Below, piece after piece: positions 8,730 through 16,982 of a DNA stretch of 64,000 nucleotides. The translations under genes were made by a program, and so were the position numbers. Location: NCBI RefSeq assembly GCF_000373965.1, contig NZ_KB892867.1, positions 124,001 to 188,000 of the forward strand, in the 5' to 3' direction. Below the pieces are notes generated by a model, which ran no database searches, was not told where the DNA came from, and saw nothing but the letters and a program-made list of their open reading frames with translations. The DNA comes from Uliginosibacterium gangwonense DSM 18521. Its GTDB lineage: Bacteria; Pseudomonadota; Gammaproteobacteria; Burkholderiales; Rhodocyclaceae. Position 1 is the stretch's first letter; each line of letters opens with the position of its first letter.

Positions 8730-8744
8730 AGCGCCTTGTACGCT

Positions 8745-8764
8745 GGGGCCGCCTGAGCGGCCCC
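8745..8764. terminator. Hairpin between convergent dut and SPFH genes
   Basis: Eight-base-pair perfect stem GGGGCCGC/GCGGCCCC with a CTGA loop, lying between two converging genes. No T-tract follows on either strand, so it is a weak or Rho-assisted terminator at best. Confidence 0.45.
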
Positions 8765-8775
8765 GCATCTATCGC

Positions 8776-9702
8776 CTAGCCTACCTTCGGGCGGGAGGTG
8801 TTGAGTACGCTCATTGCGGAGCTGATCAGCCCGGCTACATTGGATAAGTCGGAGGGCACCACCAGGGTGGTGCTGCTCTTGGCGAGGTTCCCATAGGCGG
8901 CGACAGCTTGCTCAGCGACCTTGAGTTGTACGGCCTTGTCGCCTCCTTGCTGGTTGATGGCTTCGGCGACGCGGGTGATGGCTGCAGCGGTGGCTTCGGC
9001 CACCAGCAATACGGACTGGGCTTCACCCTTGGCACGGTTGATGGCGGCTTCTCGGTCGCCTTCTGAGCGCATCACGGCAGATTTTTGCGAACCTTCGGCA
9101 AGGTTGATTTCTTCTTGCCGTTTCCCTTCCGATTGGGCGATACGGGCGCGTTTTTCACGCTCGGCCGTGATCTGCAACTGCATGGCGTTGAGGATGCTCT
9201 GGGGCGGCACAATGTCCTTGACCTCATAGCGCAGCACCTTCACACCCCAGGATTCTGAGGCTTCATCCAGGGCACTGACGACTGCTTTGTTTAGCTCGTC
9301 GCGGGCCTGCAAGAGCTTGTCCAGTTCAAGTTTGCCGGTTTCCGAGCGCAGGGTGGTCTTGGCGAGCTGTTCGATGGCGAACTCGAAATTCTCGGTGCCA
9401 TAGGAGGCCAGACGCGGGTCTTGCACCTGATAGTAGAGGATGCCGTCGATCTCCACCTGGGTGTTGTCCTTGGTGATGCAGACTTGCGGGGCCACGTCCA
9501 TTGGGACTTCCTTGAGGGTGTGACGGTAAGCCACGCGATCGATGAAGGGGACGAGAATGCGCAGCCCGGCGTGGTATTGGTCGTGATAACGGCCCAGGCG
9601 TTCGATGATGAAAACGCTTTGTTGCGGCACGATGCGTACCGTTCGGGCGATAAAGACGATGGCGCAAATCAACAGAGCCAGTGGGATGAAGTATGCGGAC
9701 AC
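8776..9702 (-). CDS. qmcA: SPFH/stomatin-family membrane protein, QmcA-like
   Basis: A 308-residue protein: one N-terminal membrane helix (FIPLALLICAIVFIA), then an SPFH/band-7 domain (VRIVPQQSVFIIERLGRYHDQYHAGLRILVPFIDRVAYRHTLKE), then an Ala/Glu-rich coiled coil (AEREKRARIAQSEGKRQEEI). It probably forms large membrane-bound rings in microdomains. The start is a GTG preceded by AAGGAGA at six bases; reading the frame further upstream would overlap the NfeD gene. It follows an NfeD-like gene at 55 bp, the classic stomatin/NfeD operon, though here NfeD comes first. Confidence 0.92.
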   Translation of the reverse strand: MSAYFIPLALLICAIVFIARTVRIVPQQSVFIIERLGRYHDQYHAGLRILVPFIDRVAYRHTLKEVPMDVAPQVCITKDNTQVEIDGILYYQVQDPRLASYGTENFEFAIEQLAKTTLRSETGKLELDKLLQARDELNKAVVSALDEASESWGVKVLRYEVKDIVPPQSILNAMQLQITAEREKRARIAQSEGKRQEEINLAEGSQKSAVMRSEGDREAAINRAKGEAQSVLLVAEATAAAITRVAEAINQQGGDKAVQLKVAEQAVAAYGNLAKSSTTLVVPSDLSNVAGLISSAMSVLNTSRPKVG

Positions 9703-9757
9703 GAGACTTCTCCTTAATCGGATAAATTTGGGGTGACGGTTTGTGGAGGTCTGGATT

Positions 9758-10153
9758 TCAGCGGGGCGTGATGTGCAGGGTGTTGCCAGTCTGCCCGGTG
9801 ATGGTGACAGAGGTGTTGTCTGCCAGCCCTTGTGGCCCGGTGGCATCCCATTCCGTACCGCGCCAGCGGACACGGTAGCCGGGGCCGTGGGTGGTGACGA
9901 TGGTGGCTTGTGGGCGTTCAATGATGGGCATGGGCGGGTGCTTGGCGTTGCGCGTGCGCCAACGGTGGACAACCAGAAGACCTGACATGCCTGCCACGGT
10001 GGCAACCGTGAGTTGGACGGGGATGTTGATATCCAGCGCGGACAGCGCACAGGCCACGGCGAACGCTGCGCAAAGTACCAGAAGATAAAGCGTGCCGGTC
10101 AGTAGTTCGACGACCAGACAGGCTGCGGCGAGGATGGCCCAGGCAATCGTCAT
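9758..10153 (-). CDS. NfeD-like membrane protein
   Basis: A 131-residue protein with membrane helices in the first 75 residues (AWAILAAACLVVELL, LYLLVLCAAFAVACAL, LTVATVAGMSGLLVV) followed by a soluble OB-fold domain (ATIVTTHGPGYRVRWRGTEWDATGP...TVTGQTGNTLHI). This is the short NfeD1b architecture, partner of SPFH proteins, and the SPFH gene follows directly. The start ATG at 10153 has AGGAGA upstream. The exact function in membrane microdomains is unknown. Confidence 0.88.
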   Translation of the reverse strand: MTIAWAILAAACLVVELLTGTLYLLVLCAAFAVACALSALDINIPVQLTVATVAGMSGLLVVHRWRTRNAKHPPMPIIERPQATIVTTHGPGYRVRWRGTEWDATGPQGLADNTSVTITGQTGNTLHITPR

Positions 10154-10249
10154 GGCGTCATTCTCCTTTTGGTAATGGCACGAATAGTATGCCAAGAAAA
10201 TGGCTTCTCGGGGCTGTTTTGCCGCAAGGGCAAGATCAACATCAAGTAT

Positions 10250-10687
10250 TTAGTTGTGGCGCCCCGCGCGCTGGCGTACCCGTTCCACGTAGGCCAGTGC
10301 ATCCAGCGGCGTGCCGTTGCGTTGGGTTTCCCAGATCGTCTCACCCAAGGCTTCCAGCACATCGTGCAAAGCGGCATGACGGTCCCCTTGATGGTGGAGC
10401 AGGCAGGCGTCATACGCCTCACGGATGCCGGGAGGTTGGTTGATCGAGAGCTGCTCGTGGATGGCCAGATGCAGTGACAGGTGCAGGAAGGGATTGACCT
10501 GTCCGTCTTCGGGGCGGAAATCCCTGAGCGCAGCCTCGGCGTCGCCTAGCAGGGCATGGTATTCAGGATGCTGACCAATCAGTTCGGCGGCAATGGATTC
10601 CATTGCGCTGAGGGCTTCATGGGCAAGGTGCTTGCGCCAGGATTCGATGAAGAATTGGCGTGCTTGATCGCGGCTGGGGTTGAACAT
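10250..10687 (-). CDS. DUF1841 family protein
   Basis: A 145-residue soluble protein beginning MFNPSRDQARQFFIESW and containing HPEYHALLGD, NPFLHLSLHLAIHEQLSINQP, all typical of the DUF1841 family found in beta- and gammaproteobacteria. No molecular function is known. The start matches the family start; a frame extending 15 codons upstream is less likely, although no strong ribosome-binding site precedes 10687. It lies 46 bp after the HDOD gene in a same-strand run. Confidence 0.85.
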   Translation of the reverse strand: MFNPSRDQARQFFIESWRKHLAHEALSAMESIAAELIGQHPEYHALLGDAEAALRDFRPEDGQVNPFLHLSLHLAIHEQLSINQPPGIREAYDACLLHHQGDRHAALHDVLEALGETIWETQRNGTPLDALAYVERVRQRAGRHN

Positions 10688-10733
10688 AATGGGGTCAGAC
10701 GCAGCCACCACGAGGGCGTTGGCTGCGTGCAAA

Positions 10734-11576
10734 TTACAATCCGAGTGAGCTGACCACCGATTCTAACTGCGATTCGCACTCTTCTGCGAACACGGCAAGC
10801 AGCGTCAGGTCTACACCGGAAAGTTCTGGCGAATCCGGGCAGAGCGGGGCGCAGGCCGCGTTGATCTGTTCGCCACGTTCCAGGGCTTCGGCAATCGAGA
10901 TGGCCAGATTGAGGCGGGCGGCTTCGGCAGCCTGTTCGCCAGCCTCGATGGGTTTGAGCTGATGACGTACAACGCAGGCGAAGGATTCCGGCAATTGCCA
11001 TTTCAGGATGAGCGCTGCGCCGACTTCGGCAAAATCGCAGCCCAGCATGTCGCGTTCCTTTTGGGCAATATCGCTCAGCGAGTACGAGGCCATATCCAGG
11101 ATGATGGCGGCTAGGTCTGGTTGCGTCTGGTAGAGCACCAGATGCCCCATGTCCGAGAGCAACCCGAGGATGAAAAAGCGCTCCGGGTCGCGCTCTCCCA
11201 GATGCCGTGCCATGCTGCGGCAGAGCAAGGCCCGCCGGATGCTGCCACGCCAGAAGCGCGCCATATCCATCTTCTGGGGGCGGATACCCTGGAAGGTGCT
11301 TGCCAGGGTACTTGCCAGCACAATGTCACCCAACTGATTGAGCCCGATCAGGCCGATGGCCCGGCTCAGGGTTTCGATCTTGCGCGGGAAACCGTAAAAG
11401 GCGCTGTTGGCAATGCGCAGAACCGCAGCGGCAAGCGAGGGGTCTGTACTGATCAGGTCCGATAAGGCCTGGATGACGACCTCAGGGTCTGCTAGCGCAC
11501 TACGCACTTTGTAGTAGAGGGTAGGAAGACTTGCCAGTGCGCGTTGGTTTGACACCAGTTCTTCTGCAATGCCCAT
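10734..11576 (-). CDS. HDOD-domain protein
   Basis: A 280-residue protein made of one HDOD domain, a degenerate relative of HD phosphohydrolases. PTLYYKVRSALADPEVVIQALSDLISTDPSLAAAVLRIANSAFYGFPRKI is the typical start, and GLLSDMGHLVLYQ the degenerate HD segment. HDOD proteins act as signalling scaffolds, often with cyclic-di-GMP or motility pathways; the specific role is unknown. It lies 96 bp downstream of a PilZ-like gene on the same strand. Confidence 0.9.
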   Translation of the reverse strand: MGIAEELVSNQRALASLPTLYYKVRSALADPEVVIQALSDLISTDPSLAAAVLRIANSAFYGFPRKIETLSRAIGLIGLNQLGDIVLASTLASTFQGIRPQKMDMARFWRGSIRRALLCRSMARHLGERDPERFFILGLLSDMGHLVLYQTQPDLAAIILDMASYSLSDIAQKERDMLGCDFAEVGAALILKWQLPESFACVVRHQLKPIEAGEQAAEAARLNLAISIAEALERGEQINAACAPLCPDSPELSGVDLTLLAVFAEECESQLESVVSSLGL

Positions 11577-11672
11577 AAGTCCTCTTACGCTTTGTGATCG
11601 TTTTCACCGAGCGGGAATGGTACTCCGAAGCCTGATGCCTGTCCTGTGAAAAATGGCGCGGATATATGGCGT

Positions 11673-13274
11673 TTAGGTCGGCGCCAATTGCATGGCGACC
11701 AGCTCACAACTATGCAGGTGCTCCAAAGCCTTGCTGGAGCATAGTCGCACGGCGGAGCCGTTGCTGCGAACCATCACTTCGATGGGCTGGCGGGATCGGC
11801 CCGAAGGCACCACGATGGCTGGCGTCTTGTGTCCGCAGTTGATGCGCGGTAACAGGATGGCCGGGCTGACCGGGGCAGGTTTGTTCGCAGCCACTCCGGC
11901 ATGTGCGGGCAGGGTAGTGGCCAAGGCACGCTCAGCCAGCAGTTCGAGCCCGATTTCAAATTCCGAACTACTGATGCTGCGTGCCCGGCGGGTGATGCAG
12001 ATGGCAACCGATGCTCGTTCCTTGAAACGCAGGGCAACAATTTCACCTACACAGATGACCCCGGCCTGCCCGGCCAGGAATCGCAGCCCATAGCCACCTT
12101 CGCTTTGATCAATGATGGCCCATTCACTGGTTGGTGCCTGCACAGGGGCGTTTGTTGTTTCATCGGAGCGACGTCGGGTCATGGCATTTTGGGCCACGAA
12201 CTGGAAGACGGCAGCAAAGCCGGAGACCAGATCGGCGCGTGGCCGCACTCCATTGCGAGAGTGGCGGCGTTTGCGGGGTTCCGACCATTGTTCATGGCAA
12301 CGGATGAGCAGGGCCAGGTAAGACGGATCATTGGCTGTGCCAGGAAGCCCCAGGCGTGAGGGGAGCTGCCCTGCTTGCAGGCCCTGAATCTGCTCGGCCA
12401 GTTTTGCGAGCAAGGGACGGGTGTCTACAAAATGATAGCGTGTGTTGTTGATGTGCTCTTGCTTGAGGCGTTGTGGGCCACGTGCGCTATCGGAAAACGC
12501 AAAAATGCCGGTGGTGTCCGCTTCAAAAGTGGGGACTATGGTGCTGATTTTGACCAGATGCGCGTAACGCTCGGTATAGAGGCGCACCTGGGCGATATCG
12601 TTCTCCCCGAGTGTAGAAGGATCTGACAACGCCATTAGGCAGCTTTGCGCTACAACCTTGTCGAGCGCGTTGATGTAGTTGGTGACGGCTTCGTCCCGGC
12701 TTTCGTGGCGCGCTTCTTCATTCATCAGCAACAAGCTGCGGAACTGTTTCCAGCGTTGTGCCGAGCCGCTTGAATATACCCGGTAGGCAATCAGTGCCCG
12801 GCGGTGGATCAACTGTGCGGTATACAGCGCTGCCAAAGGTTGCTGGCGGGCATGCAGCACGCGGAACCACTTGCTGGAAAGTGTTTCGGCCAGCTCGTGG
12901 TAGGCTTGGCTGAACGCTTTGAGCAGGCTGTCCAGCGCTGTGGCGATGTTACGGCTCTCCGTGGTCAGTGGCAGCACACTCTGGTTGAGTTGGGTTTCGA
13001 GGTCGCACAGGTGCGGCTCTGCACCTTTGAGCAGGATTTCCAGTTGGCGCAGTTGTGCGCGAACGTTTTGTTTCTGCTGACGAATTGCCGTAATCTGCTG
13101 GATGAAGCCCTTGACCAGATGCTCTGGCGGCTCCATCGATACACTCTGTACCCAGGCGGAAAGTCCGCCCAATTGTGCGTCGGCTTCGCCCTCCTGCTGA
13201 GTGAGCAGGCCACGTAGCGAGCCGATTAAATTCTTACCCGGTGACGGTGCAGTCAACTTGCTGTCTTTATCCAC
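11673..13274 (-). CDS. Large protein with C-terminal PilZ-like domain
   Basis: A 533-residue protein with no signal peptide or membrane helix. Residues about 1-320 are mostly helical, with heptad-like Leu/Gln-rich stretches (QQITAIRQQKQNVRAQLRQLEILLKG). The C-terminal part has an Arg-rich RKRRHSR segment and, further on, DQSEGG, matching the D/NxSxxG motif of PilZ domains, followed by a beta-rich run (GYGLRFLAGQAGVICVGEIVALRF). This suggests a cyclic-di-GMP receptor with an unusually wide gap between the Arg motif and DxSxxG. I do not recognise the family with certainty. Neighbouring HDOD and DUF1841 genes are on the same strand. Confidence 0.65.
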   Translation of the reverse strand: MDKDSKLTAPSPGKNLIGSLRGLLTQQEGEADAQLGGLSAWVQSVSMEPPEHLVKGFIQQITAIRQQKQNVRAQLRQLEILLKGAEPHLCDLETQLNQSVLPLTTESRNIATALDSLLKAFSQAYHELAETLSSKWFRVLHARQQPLAALYTAQLIHRRALIAYRVYSSGSAQRWKQFRSLLLMNEEARHESRDEAVTNYINALDKVVAQSCLMALSDPSTLGENDIAQVRLYTERYAHLVKISTIVPTFEADTTGIFAFSDSARGPQRLKQEHINNTRYHFVDTRPLLAKLAEQIQGLQAGQLPSRLGLPGTANDPSYLALLIRCHEQWSEPRKRRHSRNGVRPRADLVSGFAAVFQFVAQNAMTRRRSDETTNAPVQAPTSEWAIIDQSEGGYGLRFLAGQAGVICVGEIVALRFKERASVAICITRRARSISSSEFEIGLELLAERALATTLPAHAGVAANKPAPVSPAILLPRINCGHKTPAIVVPSGRSRQPIEVMVRSNGSAVRLCSSKALEHLHSCELVAMQLAPT

Positions 13275-13515
13275 GAATGAGTGCCACGATGAAAACCGGT
13301 TATGCCAGATTCACCCGGCAAACCAGCAAGAGCTTGGACTTTCGGCAGGGTAGCCGCACAAGATTATAGAATCATTGCATGTAAAAAACTGATTCCAATT
13401 TTATCACCTTGCCATGCACGACGGCGATTTCATTGCCCCACCGCATGCAAATGGCAGACGAACGCCTCTTGCCATGTTGCAAGGCTGGCGCGGTAGCAGA
13501 GCGCTGTGGGTATCA

Positions 13516-13620
13516 CTCAGAACCTGTTCATAATCTTACGGCGAGGCCGTGATCGGGGCTCATGCGCTGTTCTTCACACCGTTGACGGCCTCTCGCGACA
13601 GATTTTGAACAGGGTCTCAG
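13516..13620. repeat. 105-bp element with about 35-bp imperfect terminal inverted repeats
   Basis: Left arm 13516-13550 and right arm 13585-13620 are inverted copies. The outer 11 bases agree at nine positions (CTCAGAACCTG versus CTGAGACCCTG) and the inner stretch CCTGTTCAnAATCTnnCG and GAGGCCGT is nearly identical. A 34-bp unrelated centre separates them. The size and symmetry suggest a MITE-like remnant of an insertion sequence, although a very long attenuator hairpin is an alternative. Its right end supplies the stop codon of the neighbouring small gene. No clear target duplication is seen. Confidence 0.6.
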
Positions 13621-13829
13621 GCAAGTGTCTCCGGTTGAATCATGCGTTCGATCAGATTGATCCGATCTTTGACAATGAGTTTGCGTTTTTTGAGGCGACG
13701 AAGGGTTAGATCGTCGTCCTGCTGGAGTTTGTAGAGTTGATTAATCGTTTTCTCCAACTCTTGATGCTCTGCATGCAGATTTTTCAGGCGTTGGTGCAGG
13801 CTCATTGCACTTTCTAGTATCTCGTTCAT
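13617..13829 (-). CDS. DUF465 (YdcH-like) small protein
   Basis: A 70-residue coiled-coil-like protein: LHQRLKNLHAEHQELEKTINQL, then DLTLRRLKKRKLIVKDRINLIERMI, which is the DUF465/YdcH pattern with the conserved Leu-Lys-Lys-x-Lys-Leu core. Function unknown. ATG at 13829 has GGAGG at a good distance. Its last codons and TGA stop lie inside or against the right end of the 105-bp inverted-repeat element, so the C-terminal PETLA may differ from the ancestral end. Confidence 0.85.
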   Translation of the reverse strand: MNEILESAMSLHQRLKNLHAEHQELEKTINQLYKLQQDDDLTLRRLKKRKLIVKDRINLIERMIQPETLA

Positions 13830-14077
13830 CGGGTGCCTCCAGCGAACCTGTTGGAATAGCATCTGTTATTCAAGCGTGCTGCTCTGCGTTGCGCAGGAAC
13901 AGAAAGCCTTGGTTTTATCGTAGGCGCCCGAAGCAATCGTTACAACTCCTGACACTCTAGGGCTTGAGAAAAAAGTGTTTCGGCCCGATATCAAAGTTAA
14001 GGGCGATAAACAGAGGGTGATCAAAACTCCGTGTCCGAGGTGTGTACATGAGTGACCTGACCTGACGGAGATCTATC

Positions 14078-14323
14078 ATGCATATCGTACTTAATACCCC
14101 TGTTTTGTACGTGGTTGATTACCCCTCGGTAGATGCAATTGAAGTGATTGACAAGCGCAATGCACGTGGTGCGCTTTTTGCCGGGGATACCGCTGCCCGT
14201 TTTCGCAAGGAATTGGCCGATGTCATGAGTCAGTCGGAAGATGAAGAGGGCAATGATGCAGATGTTGATGTGTGCCTGGACCACTTTTCAGCCCTGATGA
14301 CCCAACCTGCGATCTATCAATAA
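14078..14323 (+). CDS. DUF3567 family protein
   Basis: An 81-residue acidic protein that fits the betaproteobacterial DUF3567 family: MHIVLNTPVLYVVDYP at the start, EVIDKRNARGALFAGDTAARFRKEL in the middle and VDVCLDHFSALMTQPAIYQ at the end. Function unknown. ACGGAG precedes the ATG. A 13-bp perfect hairpin lies 13 bp after the stop. Confidence 0.82.
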   Translation: MHIVLNTPVLYVVDYPSVDAIEVIDKRNARGALFAGDTAARFRKELADVMSQSEDEEGNDADVDVCLDHFSALMTQPAIYQ

Positions 14324-14336
14324 ATCAGCCCTGGAA

Positions 14337-14371
14337 ACTGATCATGCCCTTGCTGTGCGGGCATGATCAGT
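14337..14371 (+). terminator. Hairpin after the DUF3567 gene
   Basis: Perfect 13-bp stem ACTGATCATGCCC / GGGCATGATCAGT with a nine-base loop, 13 bp past the stop codon. It is followed by GTTCT and only later by a T-run (14395-14405), so termination strength is uncertain. Confidence 0.6.
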
Positions 14372-14520
14372 GTTCTAGCGCTGCTGGGATGCTTTTCGTT
14401 TTTTTGGATTTCTCTTCACGCTGCCGAGGTCTTTTCCAGTAGAGCACAAACAGATTCCATGCCCGAATGCCGAGGCTTGGGCTGTTTGCACCAGGCGCGG
14501 TCTGTGGCATGCTTGGAAGC

Positions 14521-15069
14521 ATGAACAAGGCTTTTGTAAAAGACGATGATGCCGAGGACGACGACGATCAGGTGCAAGCGCCTGCCATCCCGGCTGGAAC
14601 CAAGTATTACATCACCCGTCGGGGCTTTCTGGTCCTGAAGGAAGAACTCGACCGTCTGGTGCGCGTGGAGCGGCCCGAGGTGGTGTCGGTTGTTTCCTGG
14701 GCGGCCTCCAACGGGGACCGTTCGGAAAACGGTGACTACATTTATGGCAAGCGCCGTTTGCGTGAGATCGACCGGCGCATCCGCTTTTTGATCAAGCGGC
14801 TCGAATCCGCCACGGTTGTCGACCCCAAGGATCAGGAGAATCTGGAGCAGGTTTTCTTTGGTGCCACGGTCACGGTATGCGATATCGAGGGCGAGGAGGC
14901 CAGCTACCAGATCGTGGGGGTGGATGAGGCCAATGCTTCCGAAGGGCGTATCAGCTGGATCTCTCCACTGGCCAAGGCGCTGTTCAAGGCCCGGTTGGGG
15001 GATACGGTGCGTTTCATGAGCCCGAGCGGGCCGCGCGAACTGGACATCATCGATATTCGCTACGAGTAG
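14521..15069 (+). CDS. greB: Transcription elongation factor GreB
   Basis: A 182-residue Gre factor: an N-terminal coiled coil containing the acidic tip region (SENGDYIYGKRRLREIDRRIRFLIKRL) that enters the RNA polymerase secondary channel and stimulates transcript cleavage, and a C-terminal FKBP-like domain (VFFGATVTVCDIEGEEASYQIVGVDEA, ISPLAKALFKARLGDTV). An Asp-rich N-terminal stretch DDDAEDDDD follows MNKAF, the usual GreB start. GGAAGC precedes the ATG. The end overlaps the convergent kinase gene by 23 bp. Confidence 0.94.
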   Translation: MNKAFVKDDDAEDDDDQVQAPAIPAGTKYYITRRGFLVLKEELDRLVRVERPEVVSVVSWAASNGDRSENGDYIYGKRRLREIDRRIRFLIKRLESATVVDPKDQENLEQVFFGATVTVCDIEGEEASYQIVGVDEANASEGRISWISPLAKALFKARLGDTVRFMSPSGPRELDIIDIRYE

Positions 15070-16864
15070 CGCCCGTCCGTATGCGCCTACGCAATACGCG
15101 GGCATGCCGGGGGAGTTCGAAGATGAAGCGCGCTCCCGCGTCCGGCTGCGCCTCGGCACGGATGCTGCCATTGTGGCGCTCAATGATTCTGCGCACAGAC
15201 GCCAGCCCAATGCCGGTGCCGCCAAACCCCTGGTGGGCATGCAGTTGCTGGAAAGGTTGAAACAACCGTTTGGCGTGGGCCATGTCGAAACCGATCCCAT
15301 TGTCTTCCAGGGTGTAGCGGATTACCTCGTTATCCTCTTGTACGCTCAGGCTGATCATTGCGGGTGTGCGGGTATGGGTGAATTTCCAGGCGTTATGAAG
15401 AAGGTTGGAGAGTGCGTTGCGTAGCAGTGCTTCGTCTCCCTCGGTGGGTAGATGTTCAGGGGCCTGGAATTCAACCTGCCGTTCCGGGTGTGCCATGCGC
15501 AGATCATCCACGATTTCACGGGCGATATCGGCCAGATCCAGTGCCTGATATTTGAGTGGCGCCCGCGAGACATTGGCCAGACTGAGCAACTCGTCGATCA
15601 ACTCCCCCATGCGCACACTGGCGCGATAGATACGATCCAGGTACTCCCGGCCCTGGGTGTCGAGCTGTTCTTCGTTGTCCTCTTTCAAGGCATGTGCAAA
15701 GCCATTGATCGCCCGAAGTGGGGCGCGTAGATCGTGGGAGACCGAATAGCTGAAGGCCATCAGTTCCCGGTTGGATTGTTCCAGTTCTGCTGTGCGCTGT
15801 TGCACCCGCTCCTCCAGCGATGTATTCACCTCGCCCAAGGTCTGGCGAGAGCGTTCGCGGCGGCGCATATCAAAGTGGATGAGCAGGGCGATTACCCCGA
15901 GCACCACCAACAAGGCACTGGCCGCCCAGATCAGACGGCGGCGCATCTCCAGGAATTCCGCATCCATCACCGCCTGGGCACGTGATGTACCGACGATCAA
16001 TGGAAAGTTTTGCATCCGGCTGAAGTTACCGATATGTGTTTTCCCCTCAAAATCAAAGCTCGCCTGATAGATGCCGGGCAAATCCGGGTGAGGGTGGAGG
16101 GATCGATTTGTGATGGGCTGCATAATGTCCAGGCGGCCCCCTTGCAAGGGGAAGCTGATCAGGCATCCTCCCTGGTTGTCGAGCAGATGGACCCGATCGT
16201 CGCTGCTCAGGCGCACATCCTGGTAAAAAGATTCGATGTAATCCAGATCGATCAGCGCGATGGCCCCCTCCCAGGATTCATTGTGTCCGGCGCCTGACCA
16301 GAATTGATAGACAGGCAAAAGGCGCTTGCCACGGGCGTCCTGCATCGGGCGCTGCACCTGGAATGGCTGTCCTCCGGGGATTTCCAGCGCGCTGGGCTGA
16401 GAAGGCAGTTCCTGCACGGTAAACTCGGCACGACGCGCAATGATCGGATGGTTCTGCCCACGGTCATAGATTGCCAAAACAGCGATTTCCGGATGCTGGG
16501 CAACCGAATGGGTTGCCAATTCCTGCAGCCCTTTGCGTTGGCGTTCCTGGGCCTGCCCGTTCAAGGTTTCGGCTGCAATGCGCAGCATCTTGAGTGACTG
16601 GGTACTCTCATCCAGCGTGCGTGAAACGTATTCCTGCAACACGCGAGTCAGGCTGGCAAGCTGCGTATCCTGCATGTGGCGCTGGCGCAGGCGGTCTTGC
16701 TGAATCAAGGTGCTGACCCCCATGGCGATGAGGGTGGAGAGCAGGAAGAAGGCGCCAAACACGTACAAGGTCAGGTGCGTGTAACTGCCAGGGGCTCCGT
16801 GCGCTTCTTCACGCGAGGCTGGGCCACCCGTTTCAAGTGTGCCTGCAGCAGCGCTTGTGCTCAT
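15047..16864 (-). CDS. Orphan membrane sensor histidine kinase
   Basis: About 605 residues: membrane helix at 31-54, a periplasmic cache-like sensor (about 55-308), second helix at 310-331, a coiled coil, HisKA with SYSVSHDLRAPLR (His377), and HATPase with NLLHNAWKFT (Asn491), DNGIG (521-525) and GGTGIGLA (548-555). All catalytic motifs are intact. The HisKA resembles phytochrome-type kinases. No response regulator is adjacent. The start at 16864 is chosen because upstream codons run into the htpG promoter; an ATG at 16939 is possible. Signal and partner are unknown. Confidence 0.88.
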   Translation of the reverse strand: MSTSAAAGTLETGGPASREEAHGAPGSYTHLTLYVFGAFFLLSTLIAMGVSTLIQQDRLRQRHMQDTQLASLTRVLQEYVSRTLDESTQSLKMLRIAAETLNGQAQERQRKGLQELATHSVAQHPEIAVLAIYDRGQNHPIIARRAEFTVQELPSQPSALEIPGGQPFQVQRPMQDARGKRLLPVYQFWSGAGHNESWEGAIALIDLDYIESFYQDVRLSSDDRVHLLDNQGGCLISFPLQGGRLDIMQPITNRSLHPHPDLPGIYQASFDFEGKTHIGNFSRMQNFPLIVGTSRAQAVMDAEFLEMRRRLIWAASALLVVLGVIALLIHFDMRRRERSRQTLGEVNTSLEERVQQRTAELEQSNRELMAFSYSVSHDLRAPLRAINGFAHALKEDNEEQLDTQGREYLDRIYRASVRMGELIDELLSLANVSRAPLKYQALDLADIAREIVDDLRMAHPERQVEFQAPEHLPTEGDEALLRNALSNLLHNAWKFTHTRTPAMISLSVQEDNEVIRYTLEDNGIGFDMAHAKRLFQPFQQLHAHQGFGGTGIGLASVRRIIERHNGSIRAEAQPDAGARFIFELPRHARVLRRRIRTGATRSEYR

Positions 16865-16912
16865 GTTGTAAGTTTGTCGGGAGTCATGTTGGGCACGGTG
16901 TGTCGCAAGGGG

Positions 16913-16941
16913 GTTGAAATCTTGAACGGGAGCCTCCATAT
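16913..16941 (+). promoter_or_regulatory. Sigma-32 (heat-shock) promoter of htpG
   Basis: GTTGAAA (16913-16919), a 14-bp spacer and CTCCATAT (16934-16941) match the RpoH consensus CTTGAAA-N13/14-CCCCATNT at 6/7 and 7/8 positions (N ignored). It ends 41 bases before the htpG start codon, giving a plausible leader of about 35 bases. Confidence 0.72.
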
Positions 16942-16982
16942 GAGCCGATGTTAACAAAGTGCCTAACCGGAGGATACATCGC

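Noticed and set aside
9703..10050. Long N-terminal extension of the SPFH reading frame
   Set aside because: It overlaps the NfeD gene in a different frame, and a GTG with a good ribosome-binding site at 9702 gives the normal length.
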